A stretch of DNA of 64,000 nt from Leeuwenhoekiella blandensis MED217 (GTDB lineage Bacteria; Bacteroidota; Bacteroidia; Flavobacteriales; Flavobacteriaceae): assembly GCF_000152985.1 (NCBI RefSeq), contig NZ_CH672395.1:289849-353848 (forward strand), given 5' to 3'. How positions within the stretch are numbered: position 1 is the stretch's first letter; every line of letters starts with the position of its first letter. A program made the position numbers and the translations under genes. Under the pieces are notes generated by a model. It saw only the letters and a program-made list of their open reading frames with translations, was not told the origin of the DNA and searched no databases. This document shows, piece by piece, positions 48,308 to 58,333 of the stretch.

Positions 48308-49842
48308 AATACTTTGGGGGTCCAGCCTTCTAAAATGAATTTTGGGTTTTGGTAATCTGTGATCAATTGTTGGTCTTCGGGTAGTTGAAGCTGTTTAGCA
48401 TAGGCAGCCCGTTGAGAAACGTCAGCTTCAGTAGAATCTTTAAGTTTACGGCTCTTATATTCCCAATAATGCAGTTGGTCTTTTGCTTCACCCACTGCAC
48501 CCCATCCTTCAGGAATGATATTGTCTAAATAACAGTTGATCAAAACCGCTTCTGCATTGGGATAGTTGTAGCCTTTATTGTCAGGTGCACGGGCGATTTC
48601 ACTTCCGTTAGTGCGCGTTCCCGTAAAACTGCAATTGACAAAAACATTACCGTGATTTTCTTCAGTATTTCTTACCCACATAAACGGGCCGGGCGAGTAG
48701 AACTCACAAGACTTGAAAAATGCGGGTCCACGTCCCAGGATCATATCTCCGCCACCATCTATGGTGACATTTTCAAAATAGGCAGGACCGTTGGTTTGCA
48801 AGGCATCACCATCCCCAACGATAGAGACATCTTTAACCAGTATTTTGTCGCCGTTGATGAGGAGTCCTTCGGCCTGTCCTTTTAATAGCGTTTTAATCGT
48901 GAGGTTATGCAATTGAATGTTCTCGCAGTTATCAATTGCAAAAGCCGCTCTACGTGAAGGGAAGGTTCCCGGCCATTCATTGGTTTTTACATACTCCGGG
49001 TGTGGATTAAAAACTTCATTATTGGCATATTGGATAATGGTGTTTTTTTGATCTGCGCCGCTTATGCTGATATTGGTCTTGTTCCTAAAATAGATCAGGT
49101 CTTCATATATCCCTTCCTTTACAAAGATCTTAATCGAATCTTGATGAAAGTCCGGAATAAAATCAACAGCGCCCTGCAAGGTATTGAAGTCGCCCGTCCC
49201 TTTATGGTCTACCACCAGACGCTTAGTAGACAAATCAGGTTTTTGGGTTTTGGTGGTAAAGGTCCATTGGTTTTTATCATAAACGCCTTTAAAGGGTTTA
49301 CCGCTGCTTTTTAAAACGGTGCTGTCTACCAAAACATAATAGGACGTATCATACTCCAGCAAATTATGGTGCAGGTTAATGATGGCAGTGGTGTCGTGAA
49401 TGATTATGGGATAAAAATGAAACGCGTCGGTAAAACCGCCTATGATGGTAAGTTGGTACTCATCAGAATTTGGAGCAGCGGTGCCTGATGGAGTGCCGGG
49501 TTTGGTATTGGCATTGGTAGCCGTAGCGGGAGCATATTGATACGGGGTTTGCGTGTAGGTAGCTTCCGGATTTTTGCGAGGCTCGGTCGGGCCCGGTGGA
49601 ATACTCAAGTCGAGCACATCGACTAAGGTATCGGTTTCCTGCTCATAGATACGAATGCGTCCCGAAGTACCAATTTCTGGTTTGGTATCAAAGGTGATTT
49701 TTAGATGGGTGTCTACGTTTACAGCTTTTTGCTCAGGTTGGGGGTAGAGCTGCAAAGCTGCTGAATCTTTGGGTTTACACGCATAAAAAACACTTAGAAT
49801 AACGAAGCTGAAGAAGAACAATCGGACGGTTTGCTGAATCAT
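48304..49842 (-). CDS. Pectinesterase-like (CE8) lipoprotein
   Basis: This 512-aa protein has a lipoprotein leader (SVFYAC, lipid Cys near 22), an N-terminal Ig-like region (about 30-195, with LYPQPEQKAVNVDTHLKITF start) and a right-handed beta-helix of the CE8 pectin methylesterase type. Candidate catalytic residues are Gln323 (QAEGL), Asp346 (DALQ), Asp366 (GDMILG) and Arg391 (WVRNTE), with FNTLQGAVDFIP at the domain start. The enzyme removes methyl groups from homogalacturonan. No pectate lyase is adjacent, so its partners are probably elsewhere. Confidence 0.88.
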   Translation of the reverse strand: MIQQTVRLFFFSFVILSVFYACKPKDSAALQLYPQPEQKAVNVDTHLKITFDTKPEIGTSGRIRIYEQETDTLVDVLDLSIPPGPTEPRKNPEATYTQTPYQYAPATATNANTKPGTPSGTAAPNSDEYQLTIIGGFTDAFHFYPIIIHDTTAIINLHHNLLEYDTSYYVLVDSTVLKSSGKPFKGVYDKNQWTFTTKTQKPDLSTKRLVVDHKGTGDFNTLQGAVDFIPDFHQDSIKIFVKEGIYEDLIYFRNKTNISISGADQKNTIIQYANNEVFNPHPEYVKTNEWPGTFPSRRAAFAIDNCENIQLHNLTIKTLLKGQAEGLLINGDKILVKDVSIVGDGDALQTNGPAYFENVTIDGGGDMILGRGPAFFKSCEFYSPGPFMWVRNTEENHGNVFVNCSFTGTRTNGSEIARAPDNKGYNYPNAEAVLINCYLDNIIPEGWGAVGEAKDQLHYWEYKSRKLKDSTEADVSQRAAYAKQLQLPEDQQLITDYQNPKFILEGWTPKVF

Positions 49843-50442
49843 AGTAGTGTAAGGTTAGCTGCAACGAGACGCCCTATTTTAAATCATCTGCCTGGGCGTA
49901 AAGCGCCACTAAAATATCACTTTTGGTTAAAAACAACTAATAATCAGCGCTTTGTATTTTAAAAAAATGGGTTAGGGGCATGGCAGTTATTCTAGCTACT
50001 GTTAGGCAATCTTAATGCCCAAGAGATTATTTAAAGGTTGTTTTAATGTAAACTAAAACTTACTCTTTGGTCGGTTTGTGTTAATAAGCTTGAGGTAATC
50101 TTTTGATTGTACTTGATACAGGTTTTGAAGTGCTTTTATAGATTTTTTAAGAAAAGCCCATTCTTATTATAGGTTTTTAGAAATAAGCGGGTGTAAACTA
50201 TGCGTTTTTCAAAAAACTGAAGCGGCTGAGGTCGTTTCAAGCTTTGAGAGGAGGGCTTTTTAAGGTTAATCCTTCGGTAACATTAAAGTAAAACCTTTTA
50301 GCGGAAAATTCAATTATTTAGCGGCTTGAAGTAAATACCCCTAAAATAAATTTCTATGTAACACTCCCAACAAAAAAACGCAGCTGCTACCAACAACTGC
50401 GCCATCCATTATTAAGCATTGTGTCCAATCAATTACTTAACC
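49843..50442. other. 600-bp AT-rich leader region upstream of susC
   Basis: No gene is supported. The stretch separates the divergent pectinesterase and SusC genes and must hold both promoters. A TAAATTTC near 50347 resembles a -7 element. An imperfect hairpin (CGCAG...CTGCG) at about 50379-50401 lies about 40 bases before the SusC start and may fold in the leader mRNA. No anti-sigma factor or HTCS regulator gene is adjacent. Confidence 0.5.
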
Positions 50443-53400
50443 ATGAATTTTAAAAATAATACTATTACGTATAAAAATATAGTTGCATTCGCTTCAATTG
50501 TATTTTTTTCTACACAAACCCAAGCGAAAACGCCGTATTTGGCGCTAAAAAGCACTGTCGATCCTATTAAAAATGAGGCAGTACAACAAACGATAACCGG
50601 TACCGTAACCGATAGTGACGGAGTTTTATTACCCGGAGCATCGGTAATGGTGCAAGGAACTTCTATAGGAACCACCACAGATTTTGACGGAAACTTTAGC
50701 ATTGATGCTAATCCCGGCGATGTGCTCGAAGTTTCATATGTAGGTTTTGAGACCACTATAATTGAGGTAACTCAAGAAACTAAGTATAGCATTCAACTTG
50801 CTGCAAATACTTCAGAATTAGATGAGGTGCTTGTTGTAGGTTATGGTACTCAGAAGAAATCAGATTTAACCGGAGCGGTAAGCTCTGTGGTTGCAGAAGA
50901 GTTTAACAAAGGGGTGGTGAATAACCCCGGGAACTTGCTACAAGGTAAAGTTTCTGGTCTTAACGTGACCAACACCAGTGGTGAGCCGGGAGCAGGTCAA
51001 GACATCATCATACGTGGTGTGGGAACTTTGCGTTCTGGAACTTCTCCTCTTTATGTTGTTGATGGTTTTGTTTTAGACAACTCCGGAAACGGTCTGGCAA
51101 CAAACCCGTTAAACTTTATCAATACGCAGGATATCGAGTCGATTAACGTATTGAAAGATGCTTCGGCAGCGGCTATTTACGGTTCGCGTGCGGCAAACGG
51201 GGTGGTGGTAATTACTACCAAAAAAGGAAAAGCAGGAAGAACGCAAATGAACTTTTCGGCTTCAACAGCAATCTCATCTATTGCTAATAAGATCGATGTG
51301 TTTTCTGCAGAAGAGTTTAGAACCATCGTACCACAAATAGGCGGAAGCTTAAGCGATAACGGCGCAAACACCGATTGGCAAGACGAATTGACCCGTACCG
51401 CGATTACTAACAACATCAACTTCTCGATGAGCGGAGGTTCGGCAAATACGTCTTACTTCGCTTCTATTGGTGTTGATGATCAGGAAGGGATCATTAACAA
51501 AAGTGACTTGAAGCGCTACTCGGCACGTGCCAATGTAACGCAAAAAGGTTGGGACGATCGTTTAAAAATCGATTTGAATCTTACTGCGACCCGTACCGAA
51601 AATACGCGTCCTAACATTGGTACGATGGTGAGCAATATGTTGAGCCTTAATCCAACCACGCCGGCGTATACCAATGGGGAACCTACCGTATTTGGAACAG
51701 GGATCAACCCGCTTATTATCGAGAATATCTACGGTGATTTTTCTAATAACAACCGTATGATCGCTAATATCGCACCCTCGTTAGAATTTGTAGATCATCT
51801 TACGTATAAATTGAACCTTGGGGTAGATTACTCTACAACAGATCGTGATGTGCAGTACATCCCGTACGCTGCAGATCCAGATTATGCACAAGGATCGATC
51901 AATACCTCGTTTACAACGAACAGAAACACGCTGGTTGAGAACACCTTGACCTATAATAATGTTTTTGGCGATCACGGATTGACGCTGCTAGCGGGGCATT
52001 CTTATCAAAAGTTCTACATTCACGATAAAGGCTTTTATTTTGAAAATTTCCCAAATAACGGTATCGAACCACGATATCAGTTAGAAGCAGCGCGCGGAGA
52101 AAATGCGACACAATATTCTAATGCAGTTAGTAATGAACTGCAATCGTTCTTTGGTCGTGTGAACTACACGTATCAAGACAAGTATCTGGTAACTGCAACC
52201 TTGCGTTCTGACGGTTCGACCAAGTTTGGAGAGAACAACCGCTATGCTACTTTCCCTTCTTTAGCTTTAGGTTGGAATATCTTTAAAGAAGATTTTATGG
52301 CAGACTCCGGGATCAACAACCTAAAGTTGAGAGCGAGCTGGGGTAAATCAGGGAATCAGGAAATTCCTGCTAAACAAACCCGTTTGAGCTATGGAGAAAG
52401 TTTTGCAGATAATGACATCTACCCTTTAAATGATGGAATCACCACACGCGAGGGCTACGACTACGGTTTGGTATTCGCACGTACGGCAAATCCTGATCTT
52501 CAGTGGGAAGAAACCACACAGACAAACATTGGTTTAGACTTCGGTTTTCTGGATTATAAATTGAGCGGTTCGGTAGACTATTTCTTAAAGGAAACCAATG
52601 ATGTATTGCTGTATTTCTCTACTCAGGATCCTATTGATGAAGTAGGTTACAAGTGGCAGAATATTCCTGATATGAAGATCAAGAACAGCGGTATTGAAGT
52701 TGCTCTGGATTATCAGAGTGACCGTACCCGTGATTTTTCGTTCAACATAGGAGGAAATATTTCTTATATCAAAAATGAGATCACCGATTCTCCTTTTACC
52801 ATTGTGACTACAGGAACAGCCAGTGGAGCAGGGCAAACCGGAGCGACCATTAATGGGTATATGAACAATCAGCCTATAGGTAATTTCTTCTTGCGCGAGT
52901 TTACAGGAATTGGTGCTGACGGTTTCAGTACTTACACCGATCTTAACGGTGACGGACAGATCGATGACAGTGATCGCATCTCTGCAGGTAGTGCAGTGCC
53001 CGATATCCTTTATGCATTCTACCTTAAATTCAAGTACAAGAACTTTGACTTAGGACTGAATTTTAACGGGGTAAGTGGTAATGAGATCTACAATCATACC
53101 CGTATGAGTTTGTTTAATAAAACACAAATTTCAAACTCTTTGAATACCACAGATCAGGCGATAGCCTATCCTAATGAAGATCCCAGCAATACCAATACAG
53201 TTTCTACGCGTTATTTGGAGAACGGTGCGTTCTTACGCCTTAACAACGCAACATTTGCCTATAGCTTAAACCCTCAAGTGATCGGTATGGACAAATGGTT
53301 AGACAATGTACGTCTATCTGTTACCGGGCAAAACCTGTTTATCATCACAGATTACACCGGTTTTGATCCGGAATTGAACACAGGTAGCTCGAGCGATTCA

Positions 53401-53475
53401 AAATCCTATGGTATTGATTACTATACCTATCCAAAAGCACGTACGGTGGTATTTGGTTTAAATGTATCCTTCTAA
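50443..53475 (+). CDS. susC: SusC-type TonB-dependent outer-membrane transporter
   Basis: The protein is about 1010 aa from the ATG at 50443, chosen over an upstream TTG. A signal region is followed by a carboxypeptidase-regulatory-like domain (TITGTVTDSDGVLLPGASVM), a plug domain with VLVVGYGTQKKSDLTGAVSS and the SusC signature VLKDASAAAIYGSRAANGVV, then a 22-stranded barrel. It imports oligomeric ligands through the outer membrane with its SusD partner. The next genes encode SusD and two phosphatases, so the ligand may be phosphorylated. This is inference from gene order. Confidence 0.95.
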   Translation: MNFKNNTITYKNIVAFASIVFFSTQTQAKTPYLALKSTVDPIKNEAVQQTITGTVTDSDGVLLPGASVMVQGTSIGTTTDFDGNFSIDANPGDVLEVSYVGFETTIIEVTQETKYSIQLAANTSELDEVLVVGYGTQKKSDLTGAVSSVVAEEFNKGVVNNPGNLLQGKVSGLNVTNTSGEPGAGQDIIIRGVGTLRSGTSPLYVVDGFVLDNSGNGLATNPLNFINTQDIESINVLKDASAAAIYGSRAANGVVVITTKKGKAGRTQMNFSASTAISSIANKIDVFSAEEFRTIVPQIGGSLSDNGANTDWQDELTRTAITNNINFSMSGGSANTSYFASIGVDDQEGIINKSDLKRYSARANVTQKGWDDRLKIDLNLTATRTENTRPNIGTMVSNMLSLNPTTPAYTNGEPTVFGTGINPLIIENIYGDFSNNNRMIANIAPSLEFVDHLTYKLNLGVDYSTTDRDVQYIPYAADPDYAQGSINTSFTTNRNTLVENTLTYNNVFGDHGLTLLAGHSYQKFYIHDKGFYFENFPNNGIEPRYQLEAARGENATQYSNAVSNELQSFFGRVNYTYQDKYLVTATLRSDGSTKFGENNRYATFPSLALGWNIFKEDFMADSGINNLKLRASWGKSGNQEIPAKQTRLSYGESFADNDIYPLNDGITTREGYDYGLVFARTANPDLQWEETTQTNIGLDFGFLDYKLSGSVDYFLKETNDVLLYFSTQDPIDEVGYKWQNIPDMKIKNSGIEVALDYQSDRTRDFSFNIGGNISYIKNEITDSPFTIVTTGTASGAGQTGATINGYMNNQPIGNFFLREFTGIGADGFSTYTDLNGDGQIDDSDRISAGSAVPDILYAFYLKFKYKNFDLGLNFNGVSGNEIYNHTRMSLFNKTQISNSLNTTDQAIAYPNEDPSNTNTVSTRYLENGAFLRLNNATFAYSLNPQVIGMDKWLDNVRLSVTGQNLFIITDYTGFDPELNTGSSSDSKSYGIDYYTYPKARTVVFGLNVSF

Positions 53476-53495
53476 AAAATTAAAAATTGTTTACA

Positions 53496-55304
53496 ATGAA
53501 TTATAGAATTCTCACGCTGGTTGTTGGGCTTAGTGCTTTACTCTTCAGTAGTTGTACAGACCTCGAAGAAGAAATATTAGACGAATCCCTAACGGGAACA
53601 GACGGACTCGCAGAGCCTATTACAGGATCGATCTCTGCGGCTTACGGTATTTTACCACAAACCTTTAGACATACGCGTTATTTTGGCTTACAGGAAATTC
53701 CTTCAGACGAAGCGATCCTTCCTCCGCGTACCGGTTTGGGTGGAACGCAATGGGCAGATAATGACACCTACACAACAGCGCACAGACACTTGATGTCTTC
53801 AAGCAACAGTCTGGTAACGCAATCCTGGAGTTATTTAACGACCGCCTTGTTTAGAACAGTAGCAGCAATTGATGTTTTAAGACCGCTTGCCGAAGCAGGT
53901 GATACCGAAGCAATTCAGGGATTGGCAGAAATGCGTGCGTTACGCGCCTATGAGAACATGCTGTTCTTAGACAGCTGGGGACTTACTTTTAGAAAAGAAG
54001 CAACCTCAGAAACTTCAGAAGTATTACGAGGTGCTGAAGCAGTGACGTATATCGAAGAAGAGTTTCTTGCTTCGCTTGAAAATCTTAGTAATTCTAACGG
54101 TCCCGGTCGTATGACGCAAGATGCGGTTTATGGGTTTTTAGCGAAATTATATCTGAATGCAGGCGTATATAGAGATCCATACGGAACTCCGGTATTTACC
54201 GATGAAGATATGGCCAATGTAATAAACTATACAGATCGCATCATCAATAACGGAAGCTATGCGCTTTCACCGGAATATTTTGATCTTTTTAATGACGAGA
54301 ATCACGATAACGCCGAGCTTATTTTTGCGCTTGATCTGCGTGGTGTATTGAACAATGACCACAACCGTTGGGCATACTGGTCGATGTCTGGTTCGTTGTT
54401 CCCAAGACCCGGTGATTTTTATTTAAGTATGGACGGTACAGACGGTCCTGCCGCTACACCTGAGTTTTATCAAAACTGGGTAGATGCTTACGGTAATGTT
54501 GACCCTGCAGCTGCAGATGCACGTTTTTATAAAAAGAATGCACAAGTGCCTGCAGAGTTGGAAGACATTTCAGGATTAACTCCGTATACTAAAGATACCT
54601 TAGGCTTAAGCACAGATAAAGATCATTACTTTATCGCCGATGAAGATTTTGAGATCGACCGTGGTATCATTCGCGGTACGATGTGGGCACCTCGTAAAGA
54701 GAATTACAGATCGGGAAGCTTTATGACCGGTACTGATGCCAGTGGGAATAGCGGTTATAGAATCTATCCACTTGCCGAGGCACGTGAGAACGGTTCAGAT
54801 CTTGAAGATATCGTGTATTATGTAGATCATACTTTAGACATCAGCCTTGACGGAAGCGCAGGTTATGCAAGCGGCTATCGTTTTGCCAAGTGGCAATTCA
54901 GTAAAACTTCAGATGATGGTAACAATTACAGCAGTGTAGATCTAGTGTTGTTACGTCTTGCAGATGTGTATTTAATGCGTGCTGAAGCTAAATTGAGAAT
55001 GGGCGATGCTGCAGGCGCTTTAACCGATGTAAATACGGTACGTACCTCAAGAAATGCGCGTCCAGATCAAACCCCGGCAGCACTAACGGAGATCACCTTG
55101 CCTACTTTATTGCGTGAGCGTGGCTTTGAGTTCTACTGGGAGATGTCTCGCCGTAGCGACCAGATTCGTTTTGGCACTTACGAAGATTCCTGGACGTCAA
55201 AAACAGATAGTGATGTACTTCACAGGTTGTTCCCAATTCCTCAGGAAGCGATAGATGGAGCCTCAAACACTCCGGGATATCTAGAGCAAAACGAAGGATA
55301 CTAA
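53496..55304 (+). CDS. susD: SusD/RagB-family surface ligand-binding lipoprotein
   Basis: The protein is about 602 aa from the ATG at 53496. It has a lipoprotein leader (LLFSSC, lipid Cys near 20), an N-terminal TPR-like helical region with the LRAYENMLFLDSWG motif (about 150-165) and the C-terminal RLADVYLMRAEAKLRMG and LLRERGFEFYWE motifs typical of SusD. It binds ligand over the SusC pore. It follows susC by 20 bases, and a GNRA-loop terminator follows it. Confidence 0.95.
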   Translation: MNYRILTLVVGLSALLFSSCTDLEEEILDESLTGTDGLAEPITGSISAAYGILPQTFRHTRYFGLQEIPSDEAILPPRTGLGGTQWADNDTYTTAHRHLMSSSNSLVTQSWSYLTTALFRTVAAIDVLRPLAEAGDTEAIQGLAEMRALRAYENMLFLDSWGLTFRKEATSETSEVLRGAEAVTYIEEEFLASLENLSNSNGPGRMTQDAVYGFLAKLYLNAGVYRDPYGTPVFTDEDMANVINYTDRIINNGSYALSPEYFDLFNDENHDNAELIFALDLRGVLNNDHNRWAYWSMSGSLFPRPGDFYLSMDGTDGPAATPEFYQNWVDAYGNVDPAAADARFYKKNAQVPAELEDISGLTPYTKDTLGLSTDKDHYFIADEDFEIDRGIIRGTMWAPRKENYRSGSFMTGTDASGNSGYRIYPLAEARENGSDLEDIVYYVDHTLDISLDGSAGYASGYRFAKWQFSKTSDDGNNYSSVDLVLLRLADVYLMRAEAKLRMGDAAGALTDVNTVRTSRNARPDQTPAALTEITLPTLLRERGFEFYWEMSRRSDQIRFGTYEDSWTSKTDSDVLHRLFPIPQEAIDGASNTPGYLEQNEGY

Positions 55305-55324
55305 TTTTTAAGTGTGTGTAGAAA

Positions 55325-55359
55325 ACAACGGCAAGAGGAAACTCTTGCCGTTGTACTTT
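55325..55359 (+). terminator. 13-bp stem, GAAA-loop terminator after susD
   Basis: ACAACGGCAAGAG pairs with CTCTTGCCGTTGT around a GAAA tetraloop (55325-55354), followed by ACTTTTT. It probably reduces, rather than fully blocks, read-through into the phosphatase genes. Confidence 0.85.
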
Positions 55360-55372
55360 TTAAAAAACAGCA

Positions 55373-56497
55373 ATGAAAAACTATTTAATTAGCGCAAGTG
55401 TGGCAATCAGTGCATTGGTAATGCAGGGATGCGGCACTACGCAAAACATAAAACAGCAAACCCAAAGCGACGAACCCTTAAATGTCATTTTGATGATAGG
55501 AGACGGGATGGGAATTCCGCAGGTGTCGAGTGCTTTTTATTTTGGAGATCAACGTTCAAATTTCGAACGGTTTGAGACCATAGGCTTGCACAAGTCGTAT
55601 TCTACAAGTCATTTGATTACCGATTCTGCAGCGGGAGCCACAGCGTTTTCCACAGGAGAGAAAACTTATAAACGCGCAATTGGCGTTTCAAATGATACCA
55701 TTCCGCAGGAAACGATTCTAGAAAAACTGAAAGCAGAAGGTTACCAAACCGGACTCATCAGCTTAACGAGCATCACTCATGCTACGCCGGCATCTTTTTA
55801 TGCTCACGTCAAAGATCGTGATATGCACGAAGAGATCGCAGCGCAATTAGCGGTTGCAGATATTGATTTTATAGCCGGTGGTGGGCGTAAATTTTTCGAC
55901 CAGCGTAGTGATGATCAGGATTTGTTTCAAACGCTTTTAAACCGAAATTACAATCTGGACACCTTGGCGCTTAGCAAAGCAAAACCAGATATGCGCAACG
56001 CCTTTATTATCGAAGATGAGGGACTTCCGTCTAAAACAGAAGGACGTGGAGACTTTTTAAAAGATGCGAGTTTACAAGCGCTGTCGTATTTTGACTCCAA
56101 CAATAAACCTTTCTTTTTGATGATCGAAGGTTCGTATATCGATTGGGGCGGGCACGCCAAAGATGCCGAAATGATGATACAGGAAGTGGCTGATTTTGAT
56201 CAAACCATCGGTGCGGTTTTAGACTATGTAGAAGCACATCCCAATACGCTTTTGGTCATCACTGCAGATCACGAGACCGGCGGGGCGAGCATTGGTAAAT
56301 ATTATGAGGTTGATGAAGAAACCGGTAAGAAAACCGAAGTGCCCGAAAAAGTTGCAGTCTATTTCATTACAGACCAACACAGTGGGGAGTTGATCCCGGT
56401 TTTCGCAGCAGGAAAAGGCGCTGATCATTTTAAAGGAATTTATCAAAACAGTGCGATTTACCACAAAATTTTAAACGCCATCAAGGCTAAAAAATAA
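55373..56497 (+). CDS. Alkaline phosphatase, lipoprotein
   Basis: This 374-aa enzyme of the PhoA family hydrolyses phosphomonoesters in the periplasm or on the surface. It has a lipoprotein leader (VMQGC, lipid Cys near 23), ILMIGDGMG metal ligands near residue 44, the nucleophile TDSAAGATAFSTG (Ser85), HVKDRDMHEE and ITADHETGG. It lies 68 bases after susD across a terminator and four bases before the next phosphatase gene, so the two phosphatases form a pair. Confidence 0.92.
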   Translation: MKNYLISASVAISALVMQGCGTTQNIKQQTQSDEPLNVILMIGDGMGIPQVSSAFYFGDQRSNFERFETIGLHKSYSTSHLITDSAAGATAFSTGEKTYKRAIGVSNDTIPQETILEKLKAEGYQTGLISLTSITHATPASFYAHVKDRDMHEEIAAQLAVADIDFIAGGGRKFFDQRSDDQDLFQTLLNRNYNLDTLALSKAKPDMRNAFIIEDEGLPSKTEGRGDFLKDASLQALSYFDSNNKPFFLMIEGSYIDWGGHAKDAEMMIQEVADFDQTIGAVLDYVEAHPNTLLVITADHETGGASIGKYYEVDEETGKKTEVPEKVAVYFITDQHSGELIPVFAAGKGADHFKGIYQNSAIYHKILNAIKAKK

Positions 56498-56501
56498 GAA
56501 T

Positions 56502-58259
56502 ATGAAAAACAGCATTTTAATCCTTTTTCTTTGTCTGTGCAGCCTGAGTTTTGCACAGCAAAAGGTCAATTATAAAGTTCACGCGCACAACGATTATGCA
56601 CAGGAATTTCCGTTTTGGGAAGCGTATATTGGCGGTGCCAGCAGTATCGAAGTGGATGTGTTTTTAAAAGAAAACACACTTTTTGTTACGCATAGCGAAA
56701 ATGAAATCAACAAGGCCAATACGCTTGAAAAACTGTACTTGCAGCCGCTTAAACAATTGCAAACAGAAGGCCGACTGAGAAGTCTTCAGTTGTTGATCGA
56801 TATAAAATCTGATGCTGAAGCTACCCTGAAAGCGATCACAAAAGCCATCAAAAAGCACAATTTAGATGAGGTTGAAGGGCTGCGTTTTGTGATTTCCGGC
56901 AACAAGCCCAAGGCAACAGACTATTCAGAGTATCCTGATTTTATTCAGTTTGATCATCAAAATCTAGACAATCTGGATAGTATTGATTTAAGCAAAGTTG
57001 CTTTGGTAAGTGTGAATTATAAGAACTATTCCGTTTGGAATGGCTTCGGAAATATGGTTGCTCCAGAACTTGAAGAAGTAGAGGAGGCGATCGCCAAAGC
57101 CCACGCGGTAAATAAACCGTTCCGCTTTTGGGCAAGTCCCGATACTAAAATCGCCTGGACGCGTTTTGCGAATTTGGGTGTGGATTTTATCAATAGCGAC
57201 AAGCCTGCGGAAGCTGTGTCGTATCTAAAAACGCTTGATCAAAATACCTATGTAAATACACAGCAGATCGAAGTGTATCAGCCGGAATTTCAATTTGATT
57301 ACAACGATACTCCGGTAAATGTGATTTTGATGATTGGCGACGGGACCGGCTTAGCACAGATTACTTCGGGGCAAATTGCTAATGGCGGACAGTTAACCGT
57401 AACGCAGTTAAAAGACATCGGCTTTTCAAAAACGGCTGCTACAGACGATTTGGTTACCGATTCTGCTGCGGGTGCAACTGCAATGGCCACCGGAACCAAA
57501 ACGCATAACCGTGCGATTGGCGTAGATCCTGACGATCAGCCGCTTCAAAACATAACAGAGCTCTTAGGCGGAAAAGGTTTTGCTGCAGGTTTGATCACAA
57601 CAGATGCGATCGATGGGGCGACTCCGGCATCGTTTTTTGCGCATCGCAAAGAACGCGACGATGCAAAAGGGATTCTCTCTGATTTAGAAGGGAGCGAGAT
57701 TGACTTTTTTATCGCTGGTGGAAAATCTAAAGCAGCGTTGGTTCCTGACTCGTATCAAGTGAAAACCTTGGCCGATTTCAATTCCATCGAAGAAAAAACC
57801 GCAATTTATGTGGGTGATGGGAAAGTACCTTCTATCGCAGATGGTCGCGGACCGCTTTTACCCAACAGTGTAAAGCAGTCGCTTGAAATCCTGGAAAATA
57901 ACAAAAAACCCTTCTTTATGATGATCGAAGCGGCGCAGATTGACAGCAATGGGCACGCTAATAATACCAGCGGAATTGTACAGGAAATGCTTGATTTTGA
58001 TCAAACCATCGCCGAAGTTTTAAAGTTTGCAGACAAGACTAAAAATACACTGGTAGTCATCACTGCCGATCACGAGACTTCCGGATTTGGGATCATTAGT
58101 GGCGATCTGGATAAGGGAGAACTACACGGCGAATTCTTAACCACCAATCATACGGGGATTATGGTTCCTGTTTTTGCTTACGGTCCACAGGCGCAAAACT
58201 TCAGAGGCGCTTTTGAAAACAACGAGATCTTCCACAAGATTTTAGCCGCTTTAAAGTAA
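56502..58259 (+). CDS. GDPD-like phosphodiesterase fused to alkaline phosphatase
   Basis: This 585-aa protein has a signal peptide (ending LSFAQ) and two catalytic domains. Residues about 22-250 look like the AIM6-type glycerophosphodiester-phosphodiesterase fold, with HAHNDY (His27, His29, Asp31), EVDV (Glu50, Asp52) and VTHSE (His64) as metal and catalytic residues. Residues about 270-585 are a PhoA-type alkaline phosphatase with ILMIGDGTG, TDSAAGATAMATG (Ser321) and ITADHETSG. The fusion can in principle cut a phosphodiester and then remove the phosphate in one polypeptide. It is paired with the preceding phosphatase and follows a SusC/D pair. Confidence 0.88.
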   Translation: MKNSILILFLCLCSLSFAQQKVNYKVHAHNDYAQEFPFWEAYIGGASSIEVDVFLKENTLFVTHSENEINKANTLEKLYLQPLKQLQTEGRLRSLQLLIDIKSDAEATLKAITKAIKKHNLDEVEGLRFVISGNKPKATDYSEYPDFIQFDHQNLDNLDSIDLSKVALVSVNYKNYSVWNGFGNMVAPELEEVEEAIAKAHAVNKPFRFWASPDTKIAWTRFANLGVDFINSDKPAEAVSYLKTLDQNTYVNTQQIEVYQPEFQFDYNDTPVNVILMIGDGTGLAQITSGQIANGGQLTVTQLKDIGFSKTAATDDLVTDSAAGATAMATGTKTHNRAIGVDPDDQPLQNITELLGGKGFAAGLITTDAIDGATPASFFAHRKERDDAKGILSDLEGSEIDFFIAGGKSKAALVPDSYQVKTLADFNSIEEKTAIYVGDGKVPSIADGRGPLLPNSVKQSLEILENNKKPFFMMIEAAQIDSNGHANNTSGIVQEMLDFDQTIAEVLKFADKTKNTLVVITADHETSGFGIISGDLDKGELHGEFLTTNHTGIMVPVFAYGPQAQNFRGAFENNEIFHKILAALK

Positions 58260-58280
58260 AGTCTAGAATTGAATTTTAAT

Positions 58281-58312
58281 AAATAAAGCCCGTCAAATGA
58301 CGGGCTTTATTT
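58281..58312. terminator. Bidirectional terminator, perfect 15-bp stem
   Basis: AAATAAAGCCCGTCA and TGACGGGCTTTATTT flank an AA loop, giving T-rich tails on both strands between the convergent phosphatase and GH43 genes. Confidence 0.9.
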
Positions 58313-58333
58313 ATGGAAGCAATACCAATAGCA

